From Ranitomeya variabilis (lineage: Eukaryota; Chordata; Amphibia; Anura; Dendrobatidae): DNA of 64,000 nucleotides. Below, piece by piece: positions 9,954 to 19,855 of this stretch. The position numbers and the translations under genes are program-made. The stretch lies in the NCBI RefSeq assembly GCF_051348905.1, contig NC_135236.1:669765889-669829888 (forward strand). The letters run 5' to 3'. How positions within the stretch are numbered: position 1 is the first letter of the stretch; each line of letters opens with the position of its first letter. The notes under the pieces were generated by a model. The model worked only from the letters and a program-made list of their open reading frames with translations, had not been told where the DNA came from and ran no database searches.

Positions 9954-12900
9954 GTACCCCCCCCTTGAGGAGGGGTCACCGAACCCTCACGAGAACCCCC
10001 AGGGCGATCAGGATGAGCTCTATGGAAGGCGCGGACCAAATCAGTCGCATGAACATCAGAGGCGACCACCCAGGAATTATCCTCCTGACCATAACCCTTC
10101 CACTGAACCAAATACTGGAGTTTACGTCTGGAAACACGAGAATCCAAGATCTTCTCAACAACATACTCCAATTCTCCCTCCACCAGCACCGGAGCAGGAG
10201 GCTCAACCGAAGGAACAACGGGCACCTCATACCTCCGCAATAACGACCGATGGAACACATTATGAATAGCAAACGATGCTGGGAGATCCAAACGAAAAGA
10301 TACAGGGTTAAGAATCTCCAAGATCTTATAAGGACCGATGAACCGAGGCTTGAACTTAGGAGAAGAGACCTTCATAGGGACAAAACGAGAAGACAACCAC
10401 ACCAAGTCCCCAACAAGAAGTCGGGGACCCACGCGGCGACGGCGATTAGCAAACTGCTGAGTCTTCTCCTGAGACAACTTCAAATTGTCCACCACCTGAT
10501 TCCAAATCTGATGTAGCCTGTCCACCACCACGTCCACTCCAGGACAATCCGAAGGCTCCACCTGACCAGAGGAAAAACGAGGATGAAACCTACAAAAGAA
10601 AGGAGAAACCAAAGTAGCAGAACTAGCCCGATTATTAAGGGCAAATTCGGCCAGTGTCAAAAAGGCAACCCAGTCATCTTGATCAGCAGAAACAAAACAC
10701 CTTAAATAAGTTTCCAAGGTCTGATTAGTTCGCTCCGTCTGGCCATTCGTCTGAGGATGGAATGCAGACGAGAAAGACAAATCAATGCCCATCTTAGCAC
10801 AAAACGTCCACCAAAATCTAGACACAAACTGGGATCCCCTGTCAGAAACGATATTCTCCGGAATCCCATGCAAACGAACCACGTTCTGAAAAAATAAAGG
10901 GACCAACTCAGAGGAGGAAGGCAACTTAGGCAAGGGTACCAAATGAACCATCTTAGAAAAGCGGTCACACACAACCCAGATAACGGACATTTTCTGTGAG
11001 ACAGGAAGATCTGAAATAAAATCCATGGAAATGTGCGTCCAAGGCCTCTTCGGGATAGGCAAGGATAACAACAACCCACTGGCCCGAGAACAGCAAGGCT
11101 TAGCCCGAGCACACACTTCACAAGACTGCACAAAGGTGCGCACATCCCTTGACAAGGAAGGCCACCAAAAAGACCTGGCCACCAAGTCTCTAGTACCAAA
11201 TATTCCAGGATGACCAGCCAACACAGAAGAATGGACCTCGGAGATGACTCTACTGGTCCAATCATCCGGAACAAACAGTCTTTCTGGTGGACAACGATCA
11301 GGTTTATCCGCCTGAAACTCCTGCAATGCACGTCGCAAGTCTGGGGAGACGGCGGACAATATTACCCCATCCCTAAGGATACCAGTAGGCCCAGAGTCTC
11401 CAGGAGAGTCAGGCACAAAACTCCTGGAAAGAGCATCTGCCTTCACATTCTTTGAACCTGGCAGGTATGAAACCACAAAATTGAAACGAGAAAAAAACAA
11501 CGACCAACGAGCCTGTCTAGGATTCAGGCGCCTGGCAGACTCAAGGTAAATCAGATTTTTGTGATCAGTCAAGACCACCACACGATGTCTAGCACCCTCA
11601 AGCCAATGACGCCACTCCTCAAATGCCCACTTCATGGCCAAAAGCTCCCGATTACCCACATCATAATTGCGCTCGGCGGGCGAGAATTTTCTAGAAAAGA
11701 ACGCACATGGCTTCATCACCGAGCCATCGGAACTTCTCTGTGACAAAACCGCCCCCGCTCCAATCTCGGAAGCATCAACCTCAACCTGAAAAGGAAGTGA
11801 AACATCTGGTTGACATAACACAGGAGCAGAAGAAAACCGGCGCTTAAGTTCCTGAAAGGCCTCCACAGCCGTAGGAGACCAATTAGCAACATCAGCACCC
11901 TTTTTAGTCAAATCAGTCAAAGGTTTAACAACACTGGAAAAATTAGTAATGAACCGACGATAAAAATTAGCAAAACCCAAGAACTTCTGAAGACTCTTAA
12001 CAGATGTAGGTTGTGTCCAGTCACAAATCGCCTGAACCTTGACGGGATCCATCTCAATAGTAGAAGGAGAAAAAATGTACCCCAAAAAAGAAATCTTCTG
12101 GACTCCGAAGAGACATTTTGAGCCCTTCACAAACAGAGAATTGGCCTGCAGGACTTGAAACACCTTCCTGACCTGTAGAACATGAGACTCCCAGTCATCA
12201 GAAAACACCAAAATATCATCCAAATACACAATCATAAACTTATCCAGATATTCACGGAAAATATTGTGCATAAAGGACTGAAAGACTGAAGGAGCATTAG
12301 AAAGTCCAAAAGGCATTACCAAATACTCAAAATGGCCCTCAGGCGTATTAAATGCGGTTTTCCACTCATCACCCTGCTTTATCCGCACAAGATTATACGC
12401 ACCGCGAAGATCTATCTTAGTGAACCACCTAGCCCCCTTAATGCGAGCAAACAAATCAGTCAATAATGGCAATGGATACTGATATTTGACTGTAATCTTA
12501 TTCAGAAGGCGATAATCTATACAAGGCCTCAGGGAACCATCTTTTTTTGCCACGAAAAAAAAACCTGCTCCCAGAGGGGACGAAGATGGACGAATATGTC
12601 CCTTTTCCAAGGACTCCTTAATATAATTCCGCATAGCAGTATGCTCTGGCACTGACAGATTAAATAAATGACCCTTAGGGAACTTACTGCCAGGAATTAA
12701 TTCTATAGCACAGTCACAATCCCTATGAGGAGGGAGCGAATTGAGCTTAGGCTCCTCAAAAACATCCCGATAGTCAGACAAAAACGCAGGGACCTCAGAA
12801 GGAGTAGATGAAGCGATTGAAATCAGAGGTGCATCATCATGAACCCCCTGACATCCCCAGCTTAACACAGACATTGTTTTCCAATCCAGGACTGGATTAT

Positions 12901-14008
12901 GAGTTTGTAACCATGGCAGACCAAGCACTAGTACATCATGTAAATTATACAGTACAAGGAAGCGAATCACCTCCTGATGAACGGGAGTCATGCGCATGGT
13001 CACTTGTGTCCAGTACTGCGGTTTATTCATAGCCAATGGTGTAGAGTCAATTCCCTTCAAAGGAATAGGAACTTCCAGAGGCTCCAGACTAAAACCGCAG
13101 CGTTTGGCAAATGACCAATCCATAAGACTCAGGGCAGCGCCTGAATCCACATAGGCATCGACGGAAATGGATGACAGTGAACAAATCAGAGTTACAGACA
13201 AAATGAACTTAGACTGCAGAGTACTAATGGCAAAAGATTTATCAACCTTTTTTGTGCGTTTAGAGCATGCTGATATAACATGAGCTGAATCACCACAATA
13301 AAAACACAATCCATTTTTCCGCCTATAATTTTGCCGTTCACTTCTGGACTGAATTCTATCACATTGCATAGTCTCAGGTGCCTGTTCAGAAGACACCGCC
13401 AACTGGTGCACAGGTTTGCGCTCCCGTAAACGCCGATCAATCTGAATGGCCATAGCCATAGACTCATTCAGACCTGTAGGCGCAGGGAACCCCACCATAA
13501 TATCCTTAATGGCCTCAGAAAGACCATCTCTGAAGTTTGCAGCCAGGGCGCACTCATTCCACTGAGTAAGCACCGACCATTTCCGAAATTTTTGACAATA
13601 TACTTCCGCTTCATCATGCCCCTGAGAGAGGGCTAATAAAGCCTTTTTAGCCTGAATCTCCAGGTTAGGTTCCTCATAGAGCAATCCCAGTGCCAGAAAA
13701 AACGCATCCACACTGAGCAATGCAGGATCCCCTGGTGCCAATGCAAATGCCCAATTCTGAGGGTCGCCCCGCAGGAAAGATATTACAATCTTGACCTGCT
13801 GAGCAGGGTCTCCAGAGGAGCGAGATTTCAAAGAAAGAAACAATTTGCAATTGTTCCTGAAATTCAGGAAGGTAGATCTATCTCCAGAAAAAAACTCTGG
13901 AATAGGAATTCTAGGTTCAGACATAGGAGTGTGAACAACAAAATCCTGTATGTTTTGAACTTTTGCAGCAAGATTATTCAGGCTGGAATCCAAACTCTGG
14001 ACATCCAT
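9899..14008 (-). CDS. Chromovirus gag-pol polyprotein (fossil element, frame open)
   Basis: One 1369-codon frame encodes the whole gag-pol. Parts in order, by approximate residue: gag-like region 1-230; CCHC zinc knuckle CFYCGDSAHVISAC at 235-248; aspartic protease DSG at 288-290; reverse transcriptase about 430-640 with YLDD at 595-598; RNase H about 735-865 with VDAS and LTDHKN; integrase about 920-1190 with an HHCC zinc site (HPGIFGTRDL, CEVCARAK) and the D,D,E core (SMDF, SDRGSQF, ERTNQT); chromodomain about 1282-1330 (YVVEKILDSR, YLVQWKGYG). The chromodomain places it among chromoviruses, where it is thought to guide integration to chromatin. The last 18 or so residues are read from the 3' LTR. 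It lies next to no host gene and is part of the element, not of the TRIM cluster. Confidence 0.95.
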   Translation of the reverse strand: MDVQSLDSSLNNLAAKVQNIQDFVVHTPMSEPRIPIPEFFSGDRSTFLNFRNNCKLFLSLKSRSSGDPAQQVKIVISFLRGDPQNWAFALAPGDPALLSVDAFFLALGLLYEEPNLEIQAKKALLALSQGHDEAEVYCQKFRKWSVLTQWNECALAANFRDGLSEAIKDIMVGFPAPTGLNESMAMAIQIDRRLRERKPVHQLAVSSEQAPETMQCDRIQSRSERQNYRRKNGLCFYCGDSAHVISACSKRTKKVDKSFAISTLQSKFILSVTLICSLSSISVDAYVDSGAALSLMDWSFAKRCGFSLEPLEVPIPLKGIDSTPLAMNKPQYWTQVTMRMTPVHQEVIRFLVLYNLHDVLVLGLPWLQTHNPVLDWKTMSVLSWGCQGVHDDAPLISIASSTPSEVPAFLSDYRDVFEEPKLNSLPPHRDCDCAIELIPGSKFPKGHLFNLSVPEHTAMRNYIKESLEKGHIRPSSSPLGAGFFFVAKKDGSLRPCIDYRLLNKITVKYQYPLPLLTDLFARIKGARWFTKIDLRGAYNLVRIKQGDEWKTAFNTPEGHFEYLVMPFGLSNAPSVFQSFMHNIFREYLDKFMIVYLDDILVFSDDWESHVLQVRKVFQVLQANSLFVKGSKCLFGVQKISFLGYIFSPSTIEMDPVKVQAICDWTQPTSVKSLQKFLGFANFYRRFITNFSSVVKPLTDLTKKGADVANWSPTAVEAFQELKRRFSSAPVLCQPDVSLPFQVEVDASEIGAGAVLSQRSSDGSVMKPCAFFSRKFSPAERNYDVGNRELLAMKWAFEEWRHWLEGARHRVVVLTDHKNLIYLESARRLNPRQARWSLFFSRFNFVVSYLPGSKNVKADALSRSFVPDSPGDSGPTGILRDGVILSAVSPDLRRALQEFQADKPDRCPPERLFVPDDWTSRVISEVHSSVLAGHPGIFGTRDLVARSFWWPSLSRDVRTFVQSCEVCARAKPCCSRASGLLLSLPIPKRPWTHISMDFISDLPVSQKMSVIWVVCDRFSKMVHLVPLPKLPSSSELVPLFFQNVVRLHGIPENIVSDRGSQFVSRFWWTFCAKMGIDLSFSSAFHPQTNGQTERTNQTLETYLRCFVSADQDDWVAFLTLAEFALNNRASSATLVSPFFCRFHPRFSSGQVEPSDCPGVDVVVDRLHQIWNQVVDNLKLSQEKTQQFANRRRRVGPRLLVGDLVWLSSRFVPMKVSSPKFKPRFIGPYKILEILNPVSFRLDLPASFAIHNVFHRSLLRRYEVPVVPSVEPPAPVLVEGELEYVVEKILDSRVSRRKLQYLVQWKGYGQEDNSWVVASDVHATDLVRAFHRAHPDRPGGSREGSVTPPQGGGTVVDSVFGLPLVVTAGTG

Positions 14009-14182
14009 GTTAAACAGCTAAGGTCAGAGCCATTCAAGGGTTAAGAGGAGGTAAGAAGCAGCTAGACAGCAATTAAGGGCTAGGCAGCAAAACTGAGGGG
14101 AAAAAAAAAAAAAATTTCCCTTCAACACTTCTTTTTCTCCTGCTTCAGCCCAAACAATTAACACTTTGTGGGCCGGCTATAC

Positions 14183-14924
14183 TGTCATGTTCCCAATGGC
14201 AGGGAATTAAACACATAACACGGGCAAAAACAGGACGAGCTCTAGGGTGATGGAACCTGAGCTGACCGCGATCCTGAACCTCAACACTCAACTAACAGCA
14301 GCCGGGGAACGTTCCTGGGGGGACTCTAGACGTCTCGCGCCACCCGGAGATCTAGCTACCCCTATCAGAAGAATCACAGACCTATCTTGCCTCCAGAGAA
14401 ATATTCCCACAGAAATAGCAGCCCCCCACATATAATGACGGTGAAATGAGAGGAAGGCACAAACGTAGTTATGAAAACAGATTCAGCAAAATGAGGCCCG
14501 CTTAAGCTAGATAGCAGAGGATACAAAAGGTGAACTGCGCGGTCAGCTTAAAACCCTACAAAATACCATCCTGAAATTACTTGAACTCATGTGCCAACTC
14601 ATGGTACATGAGTGGTAATTTCAGCCCACTAGAGCAACCAGCAGCAGAGAATTACATATCTGCAAGCTGGACTAAAAACATGAAAGCAAACATGAAACAG
14701 GGAAATCCAGACTTAGCTTGTCTTGAAGGCCTAGGAGCAGGTAGCAAAGGTAACAGAGACACACTGATACATTGATAGCCGGCAAGGGAATGACAGGAAA
14801 GCCAGGTTAAATAGGAAACACCCAGCCTCTGATGGACAGGTGGAAACCAGAGACCGCAACCCACCAAAGTCACCCAGTACCAGCTGTAACCACCAGAGGG
14901 AGCCCAAAAACAGAATCCACAACA
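14183..14924 (-). repeat. 5' LTR of the chromovirus
   Basis: 742 bp, paired with 9212-9953. The target-site repeat TCTGTC follows at 14925-14930. Confidence 0.95.
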
Positions 14925-14930
14925 TCTGTC

Positions 14931-15540
14931 CTGGCCCCAGTGTTGTTCAACATGTTCAACATTTTTATAAATGATTTAGATAAAGGAACTGAAGGTAAAC
15001 TAATCAAATTTCCAGACAATACAAAGCTAGGAGGAATAGTTAACACAAGAGAAGACAGAGAAAGGATTCAGAAGGATCTAGATAAGCTTGAACAATGGGC
15101 AGCAACTAATAGAATACAGAATTCTTCATCTGTGCAAGAAAAAGAAAAAAATGACAACTATAGATTGGGAGGAATAGAACTAAGCAACAGCACGTGTGAA
15201 AAAGACTTGGGTATACTAATACATCACAGACTGCACATGAGTAAACAGTGTGATGCAGCAGGAAAAAAGGCACAGTTCCAGGATGTATTAAGAGAAGCAC
15301 AGAGTCTAGATCATGTGAATTAATTATCCCTCTCTACTCCTCTTTGGTCAGACCTCATCTGGAATACTGTGTCCAGTTCTGGGCACGACATTTTAAAAAA
15401 GACATTGAAAAACTGGAGGAAGTTCAGAGAAGAGCTACCAGGATGGTGAGCAGACAGCAAATTATGTCCTACGAGAAACGGTTAAAGGATCTGGGAATGT
15501 TTAGCTTTCAAAAAAGAAGCCTAAGAGGAGTTACCTTACA
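14931..15540 (+). mobile_element. CR1/Jockey-like LINE, 3' part of the split reverse transcriptase
   Basis: Resumes the LINE interrupted at 9211. The translation gives VLFNMFNIFINDLDKGTEGK, LGGIVNTREDRERIQKDLDK, NYRLGGIELSNSTCEKDLGI and, in another frame, VRPHLEYCVQFWARHFKKDI and EEVQRRATRMV. The catalytic FADD of the family reads FPDN here, and the frame shifts between 15323 and 15344, so the LINE is dead. It ends near 15540 without a clear tail. An ORF starting at 14832 fuses LTR and LINE sequence and is not a gene. Confidence 0.85.
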
Positions 15541-16400
15541 GGAGCTCCTGCTCCACACACTGACTCCTGTCAGTCCTGGTTCCCAGGGGAAAGCTGCCTT
15601 CCTGGGGTCACCGTCCTTATGACCAGGGCATCTCAGATAGTCCAGACCTGCATAAGGAACTGTAGCTTCCCCAACACAGTAGCCGTTCCAGGCTCTGGAG
15701 ATACGGCCTCTCTGTGTGCTATTCAGGAAGTCTAGTCCCAGGCACTTCCAACACATAGGCCATCAGTCCATGGTCTCACCATGTGCTTCCAGGAATCCAG
15801 TCCACTCCAGGACATTCAAACACACTGACCATTCAGTCTATTGCCTCACCATGTGCTTAGAGGAATCCAGTCCACTCCAGGACATTCCAACACACAGGCC
15901 ATCCAGGACTTTACACACGGACAATTCCGGTCCATACACTCTGAACCATGTGACCAAACCCTGGTCACATTATGTAGCTGTAACCACCCCCATAGCTGGG
16001 AGGTGTGTGTGGTTAGTCAGTCCCACCCAGCTATCCGACTAACCCTGCAAGCCTCCCTTTTAACTATACAAATACTTGTGGGACTACAAGTCCGAGAACA
16101 ACAATACTACAGGCTTACAGCGCAGACTCCCTCTGCGACACATACGGGCCATTTACAATCATGCTGGACACTGTTTCATTGTCACCATTACAGATATGCC
16201 TCCATGTGTATCCTGAGGAGCAAATGCAGTGTCCCCTGGCTGTAACATGGGTCACTGCATCACACCCAATACACATTTGTAAAAGTAAGCATATGGCATC
16301 ATAGCTGTGATTTTATGTTAGCTTTTCTCTTATTTTCTACTGCTCAATCTGAGGTTCACTTTCAAAATCTTAACTGTAAGTAATAACCTCACTCCTCAGA
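15541..16400. other. Unassigned; contains a short 70-bp tandem repeat
   Basis: At about 15723-15910 a 70-bp unit is repeated about 2.5 times; it contains GGAATCCAGTCCACTCCAGG and CACCATGTGCTT. The rest (to about 16250) may be an LTR of an unknown family, judging by its mixed composition and the end GGCTGTAACA, but no matching partner or target duplication is visible. No gene seen. Confidence 0.4.
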
Positions 16401-16584
16401 TGGGACCACAATGTAGACACGAAATTTACAGCAGATACAAGATGTGATTTTCACAAGTGTCCATTAACAGGTTAATAGTAGCTGACCTTCTGCTCCTCAG
16501 CCCTCCCATGTGTACAAAAGTAGAAAGCCCGCCCTTTTAACTGGAAGAGAATTGCAGTTTCCTTTCTCTCTTTCTCTGTCAGCC
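16400..16584 (+). promoter_or_regulatory. TRIM-A upstream region, TATA motif lost
   Basis: It aligns with the upstream regions of TRIM-B (37897-38051) and TRIM-C (57700-57762 plus 58580-58700). Shared text includes ACAATGTAGACACGA, TTTACAGCAGATA, CAGGTTAATAGTAGCTGA and AAGCCCGCCCTTTT. Where B and C read CAATATAAAG, this copy reads AAAAGTAGAAAG, so no TATA box remains. Confidence 0.75.
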
Positions 16585-18913
16585 ATGGCTTCTGCTGATC
16601 TGAGAGAAGAGCTGCTCTGCTCCATCTGTCTGAGCACTTATACAGATCCTGTAATGCTGAGATGTGGACACAACTACTGCCGGGTCTGTATAGATCATGT
16701 ACTGGATACACAGGACGGGTCTGGAGAATACTTCTGTCCTGAATGCAGAGAAGAGTTTCAGCAGCGGCCGGCACTGATGAGGAATATAGCTCTGCGTAAC
16801 ATCATGGAGAAATTCCTGTTTACTCCACCAACACAGAAGGAAAACTGCATCTTCTGCTCTTAAGGTACCTTCACACGAAACGACATTATAACGATATCGC
16901 TAGCAATCCGTGACGTTGCAGCGTCCTCGCTAGCGATATCGTTTCGTTTGACACGCAGCAGCGATCAGGATCCTGCTGTGATGTCGCTGGTCGCTGAATA
17001 AAGTCCAGAACTTTATTTGGTCGTCCGATCGCTGTGTATCGTTGTGTTTGAAAGCAAAAGCAACGATACCAGCGATGTGTTACACTGGTAACCAGGGTAA
17101 ACATCGGGTTACTAAGCGCAGGGCCGCGCTTAGTTACCCGATGTTTACCCTGGTTACTAGCGTAAAATGTAAAAAAAACAAACAGCACATACTCACATTG
17201 CGTCCCCTGCAGTCTGCTTCCTCCTCTGACTCAGCGCCGCAAAGTGAAAGTGAAAGCAGCACAGCGGTGACGTCACCGCTCTGCTCTCACTGTACGGCGC
17301 TCAGTCAGTCAGGAAGTGGACGCAGGGGGACGTGAATGTAAGTATGTGCTGTTTGTTTTTTTTAGATTGTACGCTGGTAACCAGGGTAAACATCGGGTTA
17401 CTAAGCGCGGCCCTGCGCTTAGTTACCCGATGTTTACCCTGGTTACCAGGGGACCTCGGCATAGTTGATCGCTGGAGAGCGGTCTGTGTGACAGCTCTCC
17501 AGCGACCAAACAGCGACGCTGCAGCGATCGACATCGTTGTCGCTATCGCTGCAGCGTCGCTTCGTGTGAAGGTACCTTTACTGTGTGGACTCTCCTGTAC
17601 CTGCTGTTAGATCCTGCCTGCTGTGTGAGGCTTCTCTGTGTGATAAACACCTGAGATCTCACAGCAAATCACCAGAACACGTCTTATCTGATCCCAGCAC
17701 TTCTCTGGAGAAAAGGAAATGTTCTGTTCATAAGAAGATCCTGGAATATTACTGCACTGAGGACGCTGCTTGTATCTGTGTGTCCTGCAGTTTGGCCGGA
17801 GAACATCGGGGACACCAGGTACAGATGTTAGATGACGCTTCTGAGAAGAAGAAGAAGAAACTGAGAAATGTCCTCCAGAAACTGATCACAAAGACCGAGG
17901 ACACCGAGGAGAAAGTACAGAGTCTGGAGAAGCGCAGGATAAAAGCTCCAGAACAAGCAGCTGGAGATGCCGAGAGAATCACTGCCCTGTGTACAGACAT
18001 CAGGAGACGGGTGGACGACCTGGAGAAGAAGGTCCTGAGTGAGATCTCCAGGCAGGAAAAGGAAGAGTCACTGTCACTATCTGCTCTGATCCATCAGCTG
18101 GAAATAAAGAAGGACGAGCTGTCCAGGAAGATGAGACACATTGAGGAGCTGTGTAACATGACGAATCCACTGACTGTCTTACAGGAACCAGACACCGGTG
18201 ACTTGTGTGATCCTGAGGAGGGAGGTGATGAGGACACAGGAGGACATGATAAACAGCCCCATGATGGAGATGACCTGGATGTGGCTGAGATCTCACACAC
18301 ATTACACACATTATGTGAGGTAATATCAGGTATAAGGAGCGGGATCTATGTGGAGGATCCTGCAGACATATTACTGGATATAACCACAGCTGCTAATAAT
18401 CTCCTTATATCAGACGACCTGAAAACTGCAATCGGGACAGGTCAGAACCAAAAACGTACAGAAACAGCAGAGAGATTCCAGAATAATAATCAGGTGATGA
18501 GCAGGAGAGGATTTACCTCAGGACGACATTACTGGGATGTGGAGGGCGGTACATCAGGGTGGTGGATGGTGGGGACGTGTTATCCCAGTATAGACAGGAG
18601 GGGAGACTGGTCACTCATTGGATTTAATATTAAGTCCTGGACTTTGAGTAGATGTGATAATCAGTATTCAGTGATACATGACAGTAAACAAATGTGGTTA
18701 CCTCACAAGATCTCCAGTGATAGAGTCAGGATATGTCTGGATTATGAGGCTGGGCAGTTGTCCTTTTATGAGCTGTGTGACCCCATCAGACACTTACACA
18801 CCTTCACTGCCACCTTCTCCGAGCCCCTTCATGCTGCATTATGTGTATGTAATGGTTCTATAAAGATATTAGGGAGAAGCAGAAACTGGAAGAAACTATC
18901 ATTCATAATCTAA
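16585..18913 (+). pseudogene. TRIM-A: RING/B-box/coiled-coil/PRY-SPRY gene split by a MITE
   Basis: The start MASADLREE matches paralogues B and C. The first part, 16585-16863, encodes a complete C3HC4 RING (C12, C15, C27, H29, C32, C35, C51, C54) and stops at codon 93, where target-site TTA plus the first A of the MITE makes TAA. The MITE occupies 16863-17577. From 17578 the same frame resumes at B-box 1 and stays open to 18913 through B-box 2 (CSVHKKILEYYCTEDAACIC), the coiled coil and PRY-SPRY (RRGFTSGRHYWDVE). No other lesion is obvious, so the insertion is probably recent. A RING-only 92-aa peptide could still be made, but there is no evidence that it is. In this family the RING acts as an E3 ubiquitin ligase and the SPRY binds targets. 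AATAAA lies at 18956. Confidence 0.88.
16863..17577. mobile_element. PIF/Harbinger-type MITE inside TRIM-A, 715 bp
   Basis: TTA target copies lie at 16860-16862 and 17578-17580. The ends are AGGTACCTTCACACGAAACG and its complement. Paralogue B has the empty site, reading CTGCACTTACTGTGTGG. The interior carries two inverted hairpins built on GGTAACCAGGGTAAACATCG and a palindrome with TGACGTCA at 17278-17285. Confidence 0.93.
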
Positions 18914-18955
18914 GATTTCCACTAGAGACTACTGGATTATTATCTAGCAAGGATC

Positions 18956-18961
18956 AATAAA
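18956..18961 (+). terminator. Polyadenylation signal of TRIM-A
   Basis: AATAAA 43 bp after the stop. TRIM-B has AATAAA at the aligned position; TRIM-C has AATAAG. Confidence 0.6.
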
Positions 18962-19855
18962 AAGTCAGGATTACAGTTGATGATCCCTATATGACTGCTG
19001 GCCCTATGACTATATCACATGGGTGGATTATCTGTTGTGTAGGCACTTGGTGATTACATTTAGCTGTATATTAGAGATGATATTGGAAGTTTGGGGACTG
19101 ATGCCAATGTGCGGCTCTATAGTCCTTGTGGATAATTTACCTGTGTGTCATAGCCATTATTCCTAGTAATATTCCGAGTACTAAACAAACTATATTTGAA
19201 ACATGTTTTGAAACAAGGGTAAATTTACACATTGAATAGATTTTCCTCAGCTAAAGCTTCATGAAAATCTGCCCAAAAATGTGTTTTAGGGCAGATACTG
19301 CGACAGGTATGGCTGCGGACTTTACTCTTTCCGTAGCAGTGAGTAAAAGTTGCTGTGAAATTGTGACATTTCTGCCACAGATTCTGTGCGGTGCAGATTT
19401 GTATCTGATGCAAAATCTTTTTGCTCTGTGAGTAGATTTCAATTGTTATTCAGCCATCACTAAAGTGCAATTACCAAAATATATTAGTGTGACCAGTGGC
19501 TCCGGTTCTGTTTCGATGATTTTACTGCAACGTTGAATAAAAGTGATGTTTTGTTAAAAAAAAAATGCTATTCTTACATTGTACTTTACATTGGGGCAGA
19601 TTCCGCAACCAGTACTCGGTGTGAATGAGACCTAATAGTAGAGATCATTGTGCAGGATGTGATCATAGCGTACCGTAAGTCATATGAGTGAATACTTATG
19701 AGTAGAGAGGAGAAAATTCCAGCACTCACCAAAACGTAAAATATTAGCAGCCCACATCTTTCCCGGCACATGACAGCTGTCTGTCGTATTTCAACCGGTC
19801 ACTCTGTGATTATACTGTACGCTGCAGATGAATTGCCGGCTTTCATTCTATTATA
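18962..19855. other. TRIM-A 3' flank and unassigned DNA
   Basis: The first part, GATGATCCCTATATGACTGC and ATCACATGGGTGGATTATCT, aligns with the 3' flanks of TRIM-B and TRIM-C. After about 19200 the similarity is lost and I see no gene. Confidence 0.5.

Larger units (their letters stand above)
9212..14924 (-). mobile_element. Ty3/gypsy chromovirus, apparently whole, 5713 bp
   Basis: Two 742-bp LTRs (9212-9953 and 14183-14924) flank a single gag-pol reading frame on the minus strand. The 6-bp target duplication TCTGTC lies at 9206-9211 and 14925-14930. In element orientation the LTR runs TGTTGTGGATTC to GGAACATGACA. A purine tract complementary to GTACCCCCCCCTTGAGG lies next to the 3' LTR. No TGG-type tRNA primer site is visible next to the 5' LTR, where the text is GTATAGCCGGCCCAC, so priming may be atypical (inference). 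I noticed one difference between the LTRs, so the insertion is very young. It lies inside a LINE reverse transcriptase. Confidence 0.95.

Noticed and set aside
14832-15323. 163-aa ORF with a reverse-transcriptase-like part
   Set aside because: It begins in the chromovirus LTR and runs into the LINE, so it is a chance fusion across an insertion joint.
15541-16260. Solo LTR
   Set aside because: Composition and TG/CA-like ends are suggestive, but no target duplication or related copy is visible in the window.
18000-18311. Minus-strand ORFs within the three TRIM genes
   Set aside because: The same antisense peptides (MCVMCVRSQPHPGHLHH and the like) recur in all three copies as shadows of the coiled-coil region.
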